Source: Holothuria scabra (Eukaryota > Echinodermata > Holothuroidea > Aspidochirotida > Holothuriidae). Taken from it: DNA of 64,000 bases. The notes below the pieces were generated by a model. The model did no database searches, was not told where the DNA came from, and saw only the letters and a program-made list of their open reading frames with translations. This document shows positions 60,001-64,000 of the stretch, piece after piece (within the stretch, counting starts at the first letter, position 1; the number at the start of each line of letters is the position of its first letter). Location of the stretch: assembly GCA_037179385.1 (NCBI GenBank), contig CM074188.1, forward strand, positions 19,175,318 to 19,239,317. Reading direction: 5' to 3'. A program made the translations under genes and the position numbers.

Positions 60001-61219
60001 CAACATCACATTTTCCCTTCTTGAGATATTGTGCTTACAACAAGGTATCACATACACACCCATACACACACAGCATCATCATTGCACACTCCTTGTCGGC
60101 CTTCAGTTTGGAATCAAAAACAACTTTTTTGTAAGTGTGTTCACTTGAAGGAGTGTCATAGAAAGAACTCAGGCAATTTCAAATGTGAACTTATACTTCA
60201 ACCCAAATAAGGTAAACACAAGGCCTACTAAAACAGGAAGGAAGGATAGTAATGGCAAATGTATTCCATGTTTCTTACTTTTTGGAAGAGAGTGTTTCCA
60301 CTTCAAGATTTTGCACATGTGATTCAGCATTCTCAACGAGAGGAAGGAGGTCTGTCTGTAGTTGAGAGACAGTAAACATAGCAGTCCTAATGGCATCTGC
60401 TGCCTGATTCCATCCATTAACACCTGAAACAAATCAAATGATTAATTTTTAGTAAACCTTTTTGGACTTTTTAATAAGTTGTTCACATCACTACTATTTC
60501 ATTTTAAACATTGTGGTATTTATTATTTTTTCATTAAGGAAGAAGGCACTTTTCTAGTACTATAACTGAGTGGATAAAAGGACTGGAAGTAGATACAAAA
60601 CATAAAGATAAACTAATTAAATTTTAGATAATGAATCCTAAATATGGGTCATGACACCATGTACATTGAGTGAACTCCTTTAGGGCAGATTCATTTATCT
60701 AACTGGCAGATACTGCCAAGTCATTTATGTATTTCCTGTGCCCAACTGCCCATACTGCCCAGTTAGATAGATGACTCTCCCCTTAAACATTTTCTGTCAT
60801 AACTATTTCATGACGAATGTTAAGTACAGAAGTAAATTTAAGGGTGAGGTTGCAAGCAGATTTTTGTAAAACTGACCACCAAAAAAATCTCTCATACTTC
60901 CATATATTTTAAACTGTTCAATTTACCAAAGCCAATTTTTTATTGAACAGAAAGATGGTAAAAGGTAAATATAATATTCTCAAAGAATAGTTCACTTAAA
61001 TTTAGTTAACATTACTAATGTAATACCTTGTTGATCCAGTGACTCTGGAACAGGAACTCCAGCACTACCCTGGGGACTCCCATCTAATATCATTTGAGCA
61101 TCCATGAAGGCCTGATTTCCTTCTTCCAAGGATATACTGGTTCGGTTCACCAAAGATGACACCATTGCCAGTCTGTTCTCTGCTTGAGTAATGACATCCT
61201 CTGCACTTGATTCAAATGT
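20943..61219 (-). CDS. LAMA: Laminin subunit alpha, C-terminal 1338 residues (23 coding exons, join)
   Basis: Laminin alpha chains join beta and gamma chains through a coiled coil to form the secreted basement-membrane trimer; the C-terminal LG domains bind integrins and dystroglycan (family knowledge). Seen here: residues 1-~350 are low-complexity helical sequence of domain II/I type; LG1 ~353-535, LG2 ~545-727, LG3 ~730-900, a proline-rich linker ~905-945 (PPSPYPTDPPGQGTPSP), LG4 ~946-1150, and LG5 ~1160 to the stop. LG hallmarks include DADWHKV, LGG, and F.GC motifs near each domain end (FAGCISDV, FAGCLRNL, FDGCIRML, FRGCLTDV); LG3 has SGDMRSF instead. All exon phases agree and the sum is 4017 nt. 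The upstream part (laminin N-terminal, EGF-like and IV domains) lies off the right edge. Which alpha paralogue it is cannot be fixed; the GVKFTGC junction before LG3 weakly recalls alpha3/5-type chains. Confidence 0.93.
21095..23350 (-). other. Intron 22, AT-rich, contains a foldback element
   Basis: Between exons 23 and 22. Contents: poly-A near 21730-21745 and the foldback at 22533-23090. Nothing coding recognised. Confidence 0.6.
22533..23090. mobile_element. Foldback element with ~70-bp inverted arms
   Basis: The left arm AAAGTGTACCTCAAGTCAAA (22535 on) through CATGAAAAATGAATTCTTAC is the inverted partner of GAATTCATTTTTCATGCTGT...GACCTAAAGTACACTTTC (23029-23088). A TTAA abuts the left end; the right equivalent has decayed to TTCA. 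It looks related in design to the TTAA-flanked elements at 10893 and 26413. Non-coding. Confidence 0.7.
23351..23573 (-). CDS. Laminin alpha exon 22: core of LG5
   Basis: Begins after TTATAATCAG in phase 0 with VRAIVDHNTGQPTVV; includes QLCDGNPHSVAFTVTD (the LG 'W/PHxV' strand) and SGPLYLGGIP. Donor CCAG|GTGATT leaves one base of a Gly codon. The frame would stay open only about seven more codons past the donor, to a TGA near 23328, which argues for the splice. Confidence 0.92.
23700..25755 (+). repeat. Tandem-repeat transposable element 1 (~145-bp monomers with DR1 words, CA tail)
   Basis: Left end AACCAGAATGCAAAAATGCA then TTGAGGTTTCGATGAT. Next come about 13 monomers of ~145 bp with the phrases CAAGTTTGAAAT.AATCCAAG, TACCTTGAGATAT, TTTCAGGGTTTGACCCCATG and CAAATGACCTTTGACCTCCA. 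Then a (CA)n tract (25668-25712) and the right end GGTTTCTCTTTTCATCGAAACC (25729-25749), a GGTTTC/GAAACC hairpin. The short inverted ends, tandem core, microsatellite and 3' hairpin resemble non-autonomous Helentron or 'pearl' elements. It lies in intron 21. About nine monomers carry an exact TGACCTTTGACCT. Confidence 0.8.
25756..26412 (-). other. Intron 21 sequence, nothing recognised
   Basis: AT-rich intronic sequence without coding or repeat signals that I can name. Confidence 0.5.
26413..28530. mobile_element. TTAA-flanked 2.1-kb element with long inverted ends
   Basis: The left end TTAAAGGGGTATGTTGAGTT (26413) and right end AAGTCAATATGCCCCTTTAA (28530) are inverted partners, 22 of 25 bases including the TTAA. 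Inside, looser inverted similarity continues for some 200 bp (for example GTGTCCAGTCACAA at 26581 against TTTGTGACCAGACAC at 28345). Apart from a motif-free 82-codon ORF at 28018-28266, no coding region was found. A TTAA duplication fits piggyBac/Kolobok-type integration. It sits in intron 21. Confidence 0.75.
29149..29279 (-). CDS. Laminin alpha exon 21: start of LG5
   Basis: Acceptor TTTATTCTTTGCAG; starts at codon position 2, finishing a Ser codon from exon 20, then DNITVSSGFQVKIDFSTT and QQALLFVVSQNKNTFIALDL, ending FDGG at donor GTAAGT. The 'F.ALDLFDGG' strand is typical of LG domains. Confidence 0.92.
29969..30229 (-). mobile_element. TA-flanked MITE, copy B of three (inverted)
   Basis: Bounded by TA on both sides with TAGACGAATC...GATTCGTCTA ends. 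It is reverse-oriented relative to copies A and C (GGCAGCCATTAGTGGGGTCC, ATCATCCATGGAACAGGT). A TA duplication and ~260-bp length suggest a Tc1/mariner-type MITE. It lies in intron 20. Confidence 0.78.
30725..31250. mobile_element. hAT-like MITE with perfect 8-bp target duplication and ATCGG subterminal repeats
   Basis: The ends TAGTGTTCGACCGATT and AATCGGTCGAACACTA are perfect 16-bp inverted repeats. AAATGAAG is present on both sides (30717-30724 and 31251-31258). Near each end lie many copies of ATCGG or CCGATTA (for example 30748-30806 and 31137-31240), as transposase-binding subterminal arrays do in hAT elements. The TAGNG start and 8-bp duplication are hAT hallmarks. The interior is non-coding. 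Confidence 0.9.
32156..32247 (-). CDS. Laminin alpha exon 20: LG4-LG5 linker
   Basis: Acceptor CTTTTTATTTTAG; encodes IPNVSKGTELCEQNS then VELKTFFTGNGYLKL, donor GTATGT. It starts at codon position 3 and ends after position 1, so it bridges exon 19 (phase 2) and exon 21 exactly. The 'C ... F.GNGYL' pattern opens LG5. At 92 bases it is one of the shortest exons. Confidence 0.9.
32810..33042 (+). mobile_element. tRNA-derived SINE, copy 3 (full length)
   Basis: Head with B-box-like GAGTTCAAGTCC, then ACTTTAAAAATGGAACGTAT, TGCTTAGCATAAGCAACGG, CCACAACTGGAAAAAGGCAG, and the tail AAACTCCATCTAAC. Confidence 0.8.
33491..34851. mobile_element. 1.36-kb element with CATACCTGCCAAC ends
   Basis: The left end CATACCTGCCAACTTTT and right end AAAAGTTGGCAGGTATG are perfect 17-bp inverted repeats. 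GTGTAG abuts both ends (33485-33490 and 34852-34857), a likely 6-bp target duplication. 'AATAGTAAT' motifs lie inside both ends. The interior ORFs (a 110-codon one at 34397-34729) show no transposase motif. The interior has more CpG and TAGGCCTA words than the rest of the intron. Located in intron 19. Confidence 0.75.
35248..35327 (-). CDS. Laminin alpha exon 19: end of LG4
   Basis: Acceptor TTCATTTGAATAG (weak pyrimidine tract), then NGKHFDGCIRMLEVSGNYAR and DLVLPL, donor AAG|GTATGA. The FDGCIR motif is the conserved LG cysteine strand. It is only 80 bases, shown real by phase agreement with exon 18 (phase 0) and exon 20 (needs two bases). Confidence 0.88.
36240..37200 (+). repeat. Degraded copy of the DR1-bearing tandem-repeat element
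   Basis: Contains about five diverged monomers (TTTTGACCTCTGGTGACCCC, ATGACCTTCAACCTCCAACA, AAATGACCTTTAAGCTTCAC), the phrase GACAAGCAGTGTCACAAACA, a short CA tract (37138-37148), and a decayed right end ATCATCACCACATAGATTCC...GGAAACGAAAC. It is the same family as 23700-25755. Located in intron 18. Confidence 0.65.
37392..37562 (-). CDS. Laminin alpha exon 18: LG4 core
   Basis: Starts in phase 0 after GTTCTTACCAG with VLVLRISDFIGILVDE, includes QINVQTNFYLGGISQD, and ends PYISSTL at donor GTAAGA; 57 codons. The 'FYLGGI' strand is typical of LG. Its upstream partner is the exon with the GC donor. Confidence 0.92.
37668..37895 (+). mobile_element. tRNA-derived SINE, copy 4
   Basis: Head AGCATCAGACTTGCAGTCGG with B-box-like GGAGTTCCAGTC, then ATTAAAAATGGAACTTACTG, TACTCAGCATAAGCAATGG and GAGCCACAACTGGAATAAA. 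An 11-A run interrupts the body. Confidence 0.78.
38642..38846 (-). CDS. Laminin alpha exon 17: LG4, spliced with a GC donor
   Basis: Acceptor TTCTTCTTTTTTCAG; first base completes Ser, then FVIKVQFRAHSPDGILYYGA, FALLLRDGKLSFNMM and ARYDTGQWYE. It ends GAG|GCAAGT: a GC-AG intron. The next GT (4 bases on, GTATAC) would break the frame into exon 18, whereas the GC site keeps it. GCAAGT after AG is the usual form of rare GC donors. Confidence 0.9.
39091..39213 (+). repeat. Two-copy 63-bp tandem duplication
   Basis: GATCTGTAGTATAGCCCAAC starts at 39091 and again at 39154; the following ~60 bases (CTCTAATAATGCTAGATGAAA) are identical in both copies. The identity implies a recent slippage or replication event in intron 16. 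Confidence 0.9.
39722..39982 (-). CDS. Laminin alpha exon 16: LG3-LG4 linker and LG4 start
   Basis: Acceptor ATTCACATTGGAATAG; encodes SPNLNDPEVVIRQKGLELTD, the proline-rich spacer PPSPYPTDPPGQGTP, SCQPSVAVVPYPGVIRFGAT and YLGFSLQPVERNYFL, donor GTAAAT. In other laminins the LG3-LG4 linker is where some chains are proteolytically processed; no cleavage site can be asserted here. Confidence 0.92.
40491..40600. mobile_element. Short foldback MITE (GGGGCCCGTTCCACAAAG ends)
   Basis: Arms GGGGCCCGTTCCACAAAGAG TTACGCA (40491 on) and TGCGTAACTCTTTGTGGAAC GGCCCCC (to about 40600) are inverted, with CTTAAG at both inner ends and a ~35-bp loop. It lies in intron 15 and is non-coding. Confidence 0.8.
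40965..41165 (-). CDS. Laminin alpha exon 15: end of LG3
   Basis: Acceptor TTTCTTGTATCCTGCAG; encodes VSLKVNNQATIYSSRQL, SFLYLGGVPASIPEL, and ends SLSGDMRSFTINNF across donor GTAAGT. The LG strand that normally reads F.GC reads SGD here: the conserved cysteine is absent. Confidence 0.93.
41440..41580 (-). mobile_element. tRNA-derived SINE, copy 5 (fragment)
   Basis: Body only: CCTACTTCATTGTTTATGCT, AAGTTCCATTTTTAAAGTCT, TTGGTATGACCTGGCC. No intact head. Confidence 0.65.
41910..42058 (-). CDS. Laminin alpha exon 14: LG3
   Basis: Acceptor TTTTTTAATAACAG, phase 0; encodes NQLFYVALYHGNIFVRYN, EMLNNGQWQLVTIQFTAL, donor GTATGC. 'GQWQLVTIQ' is the LG 'G.WH.V' strand. Confidence 0.93.
42397..42596 (-). 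mobile_element. tRNA-derived SINE, copy 6
   Basis: GTTAGATGGAGTTTTACGAC, CCAACCGACTGGTTCAAACC, TTTTTTCCAGTTGTG and TTCCATTTTTGAAGTTTTCA on the plus strand, with the head end GACTTGAACTCCCAACCTCC. Confidence 0.8.
43461..43610 (-). CDS. Laminin alpha exon 13: LG3 start
   Basis: Phase 0 after ATACTTACTTGCAG; encodes VTEGFGFTGDFAYAQL, RSLEFFFKTEEPHGILAYSY and ends AQSF at donor GTAAGT; 50 codons. Confidence 0.93.
43807..43960 (-). mobile_element. tRNA-derived SINE, copy 7 (degraded)
   Basis: CTTTTTTTTCCAGCTGTTGG, ATCCCTATTCAATAGCTTAT, AATGGCAGAAGGTTCCATTT match the family body with many substitutions. The 121-codon plus-strand ORF across it (43631-43996) is an artefact of the repeat. Confidence 0.6.
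43965..45173 (-). other. Intron 12, nothing coding recognised
   Basis: AT-rich. A 44030-44530 stretch has phrases such as CAAGTTTGAAAAGGTTTGG and TTGACAAAGATTGGTCAAAG that resemble an old interspersed repeat, but no ends could be found. Confidence 0.4.
45174..45300 (-). CDS. Laminin alpha exon 12: LG2 end, LG3 start
   Basis: Two AGs lie close together; the upstream one (AACAGATCTCAG) keeps phase with exon 11 and gives FAGCLRNLYLTNVTSG, then ETAVTHSGVKFTGCLAE, donor GTATGT. The downstream AG (TTTTGCAG) would break the frame. FAGC is the conserved LG2 cysteine strand. Confidence 0.9.
46322..46494 (-). CDS. Laminin alpha exon 11: LG2
   Basis: Phase 0 after CATCTTCAAAG; encodes VYVSYNSTNYKMELSHLNGT, LYSLTFPNLRSSAKIFLGSA, and ends VKQVATV across donor GTAAGT, leaving two bases that fit exon 12. 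Confidence 0.92.
46920..47159 (+). mobile_element. tRNA-derived SINE, copy 8 (best preserved head)
   Basis: A-box-like TGGTCTAATGGTTAGAGC, anticodon-arm-like CCGTCTCTCACGCAG, B-box-like GGGTTCTATTT, then the body (AACTCTAAAAATGGAACCTA, GTGAGCCACAACAGGAAAAA) and the CTCCATCTAAC tail. The head looks closest to a Glu/Val-type tRNA. It is not a functional tRNA: the acceptor stem does not pair. Confidence 0.82.
47160..48057 (-). other. Intron 10 sequence, nothing coding recognised
   Basis: AT-rich. TTGCCCACTGTCGGGCAA (47346) is a short GC-rich hairpin. No gene. Confidence 0.4.
48058..48164 (-). CDS. Laminin alpha exon 10: LG2
   Basis: Acceptor TTTTATTATTTCAG, start at codon position 2; encodes IFLANGRVVFEFNTAG, then SSERYNDADWHK at donor GTAAGG. 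'YNDADWHKV' (V from exon 11) is a textbook LG motif. Confidence 0.94.
48165..49423 (-). other. Intron 9, nothing recognised
   Basis: AT-rich intronic sequence; the plus-strand ORF at 48377-48601 has no known motif. Confidence 0.45.
49424..49541 (-). CDS. Laminin alpha exon 9: LG2 start
   Basis: Acceptor CTATCTTCTACTGTACAG, phase 0; encodes IPWTDFDPYSDSSISLEF, then AVIFLISRPNLISYI, donor ATAG|GTATGG. One base carries over to form Gly with exon 10. Confidence 0.92.
49542..50552 (-). other. Intron 8, nothing recognised
   Basis: AT-rich; no repeat ends or coding motif found. Confidence 0.45.
50553..50744 (-). CDS. Laminin alpha exon 8: LG1 end, LG1-LG2 junction
   Basis: Acceptor TTTTTCTACCCTCAG, 64 codons in phase 0: FDLALSRDFAGCISDV, EEEEFDLWQPYSLEGS, SCCEAAQPVEPSEPS, then ISLDGFGYLE at donor GTTAGC. 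FAGC ... SCC supplies the LG1 cysteine pair. The acidic EEEE and the EPSEPS spacer are distinctive. Confidence 0.93.
50745..52056 (-). other. Intron 7, nothing recognised
   Basis: AT-rich; no coding motif. A short internal duplication repeats part of the exon 8 region: 'TCTTTCTCAAAAACCACATC TGAAATACA' (50821 on) resembles TCTTCCTCAAAAATCACATC TGAAATACA at 50682, inside exon 8. Confidence 0.5.
52057..52207 (-). CDS. Laminin alpha exon 7: LG1
   Basis: Acceptor TGCCATATTTACAG; first base completes Arg, then YANQGELTVTKISTGG, FLMYMPFQANTTLHIGGIP and RNYQ at donor GTAAGG. 'LHIGGIP' is the LG strand. Confidence 0.93.
53390..53825 (-). CDS. Laminin alpha exon 6: end of coiled coil and LG1 start
   Basis: The largest exon (436 bases). 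The acceptor TTTATCTTTCTGAAG is followed by SSLEASEEEIAAKFQTL, a heptad-rich run to MAALRLKLAQAQTHL, then the LG1 opening SKFPARFEGSSALTLR, RTEQRDGLLFFTENREGK and CCGEWYSVLATR, donor AAG|GTGAGA. It marks the switch from domain I to LG1. Confidence 0.95.
54790..55155 (+). pseudogene. LINE reverse-transcriptase C-terminal relic in intron 5
   Basis: The plus strand reads LLKELHWLPLLYRNRFKILL, then (after a frameshift and stops) remnants matching 'YELRS ... L.VPR.RSTFGE.A.A..GP.LWN.LP ... FKS.LKTYLF'. That is the usual tail of Jockey/L2-type RT proteins. It is in opposite orientation to the laminin gene and carries several stops. Confidence 0.75.
55578..55766 (-). CDS. Laminin alpha exon 5: coiled-coil domain I
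   Basis: Acceptor TTTTGCTTGTGATCAG; encodes SGINDVIMTGHETANATMEL, SQLNASLETSRSIVETLQDT and LLLEGFSDR, donor GTATCT. Hydrophobic residues recur in heptad spacing; NAT and NMS/NAS/NGT are potential N-glycosylation sites. Confidence 0.9.
55861..56055 (-). mobile_element. tRNA-derived SINE, copy 9
   Basis: GTTAGATAGAATTTTACGGT, TTTTTCCAGTTGTGGCTCAC, CTACTCCATTGCTTATGCTG and TTTTTAAAGTCTTCGGTATG, then the head end GACTCGAACTCTCAATCTC. Close to the family consensus. Confidence 0.82.
56203..56275 (+). repeat. Polypyrimidine tract
   Basis: CCCTCCCCCCTTCC repeats followed by (CCA)n from about 56256. The strand asymmetry could favour triplex or H-DNA; no other function inferred. Confidence 0.7.
56657..56818. 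mobile_element. MITE with GCACTGTTTAACAAG ends, copy 1
   Basis: GGGTGATGCGCACTGTTTAA at the left and CTTGTTTAGTGTGCATTGCC at the right are inverted; the interior shares CCTTGATTGGTTGTTGCCA with copy 2 (57759-57895). CATTTA flanks both sides. It also holds an AGGGATTAG-like run (56740-56767). Intron 4. Confidence 0.7.
56845..56970 (-). CDS. Laminin alpha exon 4: coiled coil
   Basis: Acceptor ATTTTCTTTATAG; encodes MEVALQEASETVQQAKELWE and DDSRQDLESAVEGLQEHIS, donor GTGAGT. Alternating hydrophobic/charged heptads; 126 bases, phases 1 to 1. Confidence 0.92.
57411..57655 (-). CDS. Laminin alpha exon 3: coiled coil
   Basis: Acceptor TTGATTATTTTTCAG; encodes ILSNALAVNQAAYQAIQMYQ, VVSVVDQAQQLAANASSVS, LMTLELEASELEAASSNLLL and QVQDSVPNTQ; donor CAGG|GTAATA. 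A long Ala/Gln/Leu-rich helical run typical of laminin domain II. Confidence 0.93.
57759..57895. mobile_element. MITE with GCACTGTTAAACAAG ends, copy 2
   Basis: ATGCGCACTGTTAAACAAG and CTTGTTAAACAGTGCACAT are inverted; the interior TTGATTGGTTGTTGCCATTG matches the copy at 56657. TTGAGA lies on both sides as a possible target duplication. Intron 2. Confidence 0.72.
57910..58210 (-). mobile_element. tRNA-derived SINE, copy 10, split by a foldback MITE
   Basis: Family pieces AGTTTCTAACCAACTGGTTT AAG (57939) and CCTTTCTCCAGTTGGGGCTT (58129), CCACATTGTTTAAGATGAGC lie on either side of 57973-58122. Confidence 0.7.
57973..58122. mobile_element. Foldback MITE nested in SINE copy 10
   Basis: 48-base arms: GACCTATTTCCAAATAGCAA ... 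GGGATAGAGTTTTG (57973-58020) and CAAAACTCTATCCC ... TTGCTATTTGGAAACAGGTC (58075-58122), differing at only about five positions; ~54-base loop. It interrupts the SINE body, so it is the younger insertion. Confidence 0.85.
58211..59213 (-). other. Intron 2 sequence, nothing coding recognised
   Basis: AT-rich; GGTGAGGGTGAGGGTGAGG near 58272 is a short minisatellite. Confidence 0.45.
59214..59476 (+). mobile_element. TA-flanked MITE, copy C of three
   Basis: TATACACAAATC at the left and GATTCATCTATA at the right; interior TGATTTCAGTCGGCCATAAC and TGGCTGCCTACAGTCA shared with copies A and B. Confidence 0.72.
59800..60135 (+). repeat. Short relic of the DR1-bearing tandem-repeat element
   Basis: About two monomers, one with the exact word AAATGACCTTTGACCTCCAA (59967), a CA tract (60053-60070) and the right-end phrase GCATCATCATTGCACACTCC ... 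TTTGGAATCAAAAAC. Intron 2. Confidence 0.65.
60279..60423 (-). CDS. Laminin alpha exon 2: coiled coil
   Basis: Acceptor TTGATTTGTTTCAG, start at codon position 2; encodes VNGWNQAADAIRTAMF, TVSQLQTDLLPLVENAESHV and QNLEVETLSSK; donor GTAAGA. A longer open frame exists (87 codons, 60169-60432) but is the wrong frame: the phase shared with exons 1 and 3 gives the heptad sequence. Confidence 0.9.
60679..60787. mobile_element. Tiny palindromic MITE
   Basis: TTAGGGCAGATTCATTTATC TAACTGG and CCAGTTAGATAGATGACTCT CCCCTTAA are inverted partners with a ~40-base loop that repeats CTGCC. Non-coding, intron 1. Confidence 0.6.
61027..61219 (-). CDS. Laminin alpha exon 1 of window: coiled-coil domain II
   Basis: Acceptor AACATTTACACAG, phase 0; encodes TFESSAEDVITQAENRLAMV, LVNRTSISLEEGNQAFMDAQ and GVPVPESLDQQ; donor CAAG|GTATTA. 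Most upstream exon in view; the AG acceptor shows that more exons lie to the right, beyond the window. Confidence 0.9.
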
Positions 61220-61277
61220 CTGTGTAAATGTTAAAGAAATGTTAAATGTTTAGAGACAAAACATGGTATAACTATAA

Positions 61278-63965
61278 TAAACCAGAATGCAAAAATGCAT
61301 TGAGGTTTCGATGATGCATACAGAACATGTTCTTTTCAAAAAATGCTGCAGTTATTGCAACACATGGTGACCCAAAGTGACCTTTGACTCCACCAGTAAG
61401 TAACTGGTTTTTCTTTTAACCAAAACACTTCTACAATGAAAACCCAAATTTCATGCTGTGCCTTAAGATAATCTATCCTATTAACAAAGTTTTCATAGTT
61501 TGATCTCTGGTGACCCCAATTGACCTTCAACCTCCATCAAGGACAACAGAAGCCATCTTCCAACCATCACACATCCACATTCTAACTTTGAACCCTCTCT
61601 CATTTTCTCACCTTGAAATACAAAGTAGGAGTTTTCAAGGTTTGACCTTGGATAACCCCAGGTGAACTTTGACCTTTACCAAAATTAATAGGGTCCACCC
61701 TCTCGTCATAATTCATTAACAAACCAAGTTTGAAAAAATCCAAGCTTCCTACCATTAGATATCATGCAAACAAGGTTTTCGGGGTTTGAGCCTCCTGTGA
61801 CCTTGGATGACCTTTGATCTCTGACAAAATCAATAGGGTTCTCCCTCACATTATGATGCATCAACATACCAAGTTTGAGATTAATCCAAGTTTCCTACCT
61901 TGAGATATCATGCAAACAAGGTTTTCGGAGTTTGACCCCCTGCAACCCCAGATGACCTTTGACCCGTACCAAAATCAGTAGGATTTTTCCATACATCAAA
62001 ACGCATCAACATATCAAGTTTGAAATCAATCTAAGCTTCCTTGCTTGAGATATCATGTAAACAAGGTTTTCAGGGTTTGGCCCCCTGTGACCCCACATGA
62101 CCTTTGACCTCTACCAAAATCAATAGGGTTCTTCCTTACATTATGATGCATCAACATCTCAAGGTTGAAATCAATCCAAGCTTCCTTCCTTGACATAACG
62201 TGTAAACAAGGTTTTCAGGGTTCGGCCCCCCTTTAACCCGAAATGACCTTTGACCTGCACCAAAATCAATAGGATTCTTCCTTACATCATAATGCATCAA
62301 CATAACACGTTTGAGATTAATCCAAGTTTCCTACCTTGAGATATCCTGTAAACAAGGTTTTCCAAGTTTGACCCCCTGTGACCCCAGATGACCTTTGACC
62401 CTACCAAAATCAGTAGGGTTTTTACATACATGATAATGCATCAACATATCAAGTTTGAAATTAATCCAAGTTTCCTACCTTGACATATCCTGTAAACAAG
62501 GTTTTTTTGGGGATTGACCCCCTGTGACCCCAAATAACCTTTGACCTCTACCCAAAATCAATAAGGTTATTCTTCCCATCATATTGCATCAACAAATCAA
62601 GATTCAAATCAATCCAAGCTTCCTACCTTCAGATATCGTGTAAACAAGATTTTCTGGGTTTGACCCTCTGTGACCCCAAATGACCTTTGACCTCTACCAA
62701 AATCTCAAGGGTTCTTGCTTACATCATAATGCATCAACATCTTGAGTTTGAATTTAATCCAAGTTTCCCACCTTGAGATATCATGTAAAAAACGTTTTGG
62801 GGGTTTGACCCCCTGTGACCCCAAATGACCTTTGACCTCTACCAAAATTTGTAGGGTTCATCTACCCCTCATACTGCATCAACATATAAAGTTTGAAATC
62901 AATCCAAGCTTCCTACCTTAAGATATTGTGTAAACATGGTTTTCCGGGTTGGACCCCCTGTGACCCCAAATGACCTTTGAACTTGACCAAAACCCATACC
63001 ATTCTTCCTCTTGATATGGGACATCTATGTACGAAGTTTGAAAACTTCCTGACATTTCTACCTTCAGATACTGTGCTAATGAGTGAAATGTAAAGTGTTT
63101 CAAGTCCTATGAACATTTCTACATTGAGATACTTTGTTAGTTAGTTAAATGTAAAGTGTTTCGAGTCCTTTGACACCTGTCACACCAAATAACCTTTAAA
63201 CTCGTTGAAAACTGATATTGTTCTTTTTCTTGATATAGGACATCTATGAACCAAGTTTGAATACTTTCAAACATTCATACCGTCAGATACTGTGTTAATG
63301 AGTTAAATGTAAAGTGTTTCAAGTCCTATGGCATTTCTACATTGAAATACTGTGTTAATGAGTTAAATGTAAAGTATTTTGAGTCCTTTGACACCTGTGA
63401 CCCCAAATAACCTTTAAACTCAATGAAAACTTATGCTGTTCTTTTTCTTGATATGGGACATCTATGTACCAAATCTGAATACTTTCAAACATTCCTACTG
63501 TGCCATATCGTATTGTAAAGTGTTTCGAGTCCTTGACCCCTGTGATCCCAGATGACCTTTGAACTCCACCAAAAACGATAGGGTTCTTCCTCTTCATATG
63601 GGGCATCTAAGTACCAAGTCTGAAAACTGTCAGATATTCCTATCTTGAGATATCGTGTTAACGAGTTAGTTGTGTTAAATGTAAAGTGTTTCGAGTTTTT
63701 GACCCCTGTGACCTCAAATGACCTTCAAACTCAACCAAAATCGATAGGGTTCTTCCTCTTAATATAGGGCATCTATGTACTAAGTTTGAAAACTCAGCGA
63801 CATTCCTATCTTGAGATATCGTGTTAACAAGCAAAGTGTCACAAACACACACACACACACACATACACACACACACATACACACACACACATACACACAT
63901 ACATACACACATACACACGCACGCCATCATGATTGCATTGGTTTCTCTTACCATCGAAACCAAAA
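61278..63965 (+). repeat. Tandem-repeat transposable element 2 (~145-bp monomers, CA tail)
   Basis: The left end AACCAGAATGCAAAAATGCA then TTGAGGTTTCGATGAT is the same as in element 1. About 16 monomers follow; the last four (from ~63000) are longer, more diverged and share TAAATGTAAAGTGTTTCGAG. Then come a long (CA)n/(CACATA)n tract (63838-63918) and the right end GGTTTCTCTTACCATCGAAACC (63939-63960). Four monomers carry an exact TGACCTTTGACCT. Short Cys/Val-rich ORFs on the minus strand are microsatellite translation. Confidence 0.82.
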
Positions 63966-64000
63966 AGGGTGTTCTTGTATGCCCTTGATTCCTGTTAGTA

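Noticed and set aside
60169..60432. 87-codon minus ORF as the coding frame of exon 2
   Set aside because: That frame cannot connect in phase with exons 1 and 3; the neighbouring frame gives heptad coiled-coil sequence and matching splice phases.
63658..63963. 101-codon minus-strand ORF rich in Cys-Val-Met
   Set aside because: It is translation of the (CA)n tract and the tandem repeat, not a gene.

Overview
The window is eukaryotic genomic DNA: AT-rich, intron-rich, full of transposon debris and microsatellites, with no bacterial-style gene packing. It carries one clear gene, the 3' (C-terminal) part of a laminin alpha-chain gene on the minus strand. I placed 23 coding exons between 61219 and 20943. 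All 22 splice junctions agree in phase, and together the exons encode 1338 residues plus a stop codon (4017 nt). The N-terminal part of the chain lies beyond the right edge. The laminin, the many TAGGCCTA-like words near 4.0-4.7 kb and 33.8-34.3 kb, and the repeat families suggest a marine invertebrate deuterostome, perhaps an echinoderm. That placement is inference and is not proven by the sequence.

Layout. 1-16.4 kb is a gene-free mosaic of LINE reverse-transcriptase relics, hAT-like and other MITEs with poly-G/C tracts, and two large internal duplications (7.7-9.5 kb in tandem; 9.66-10.4 versus 12.4-13.9 kb). About 16.4-20.9 kb is the 3' flank of the laminin gene and may include its 3' UTR. 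20.9-61.2 kb holds the laminin exons in long introns. Exons 1-5 and the start of exon 6 encode the coiled-coil domain II/I; the rest encode five laminin G (LG) domains, with a proline-rich LG3-LG4 linker. 61.2-64 kb is one large tandem-repeat element in the next intron.

The introns hold most of the unusual structure: two large arrays (23.7-25.75 kb and 61.28-63.96 kb) and two shorter relics of a ~145-bp repeat. Each full array runs from a shared left end, through a tandem core, to a (CA)n tract and a hairpin-bearing right end. The layout resembles non-autonomous Helitron/Helentron ('pearl'-type) elements. Many monomers contain the word TGACCTTTGACCT, which is exactly the DR1 nuclear-receptor consensus. 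The introns also hold ten copies of one tRNA-derived SINE family, a three-copy TA-flanked MITE, a hAT-like MITE with a perfect 8-bp target duplication, TTAA-flanked foldback elements, and nested insertions whose order can be read from the sequence. No second protein-coding gene, rRNA, functional tRNA or CRISPR array could be supported.
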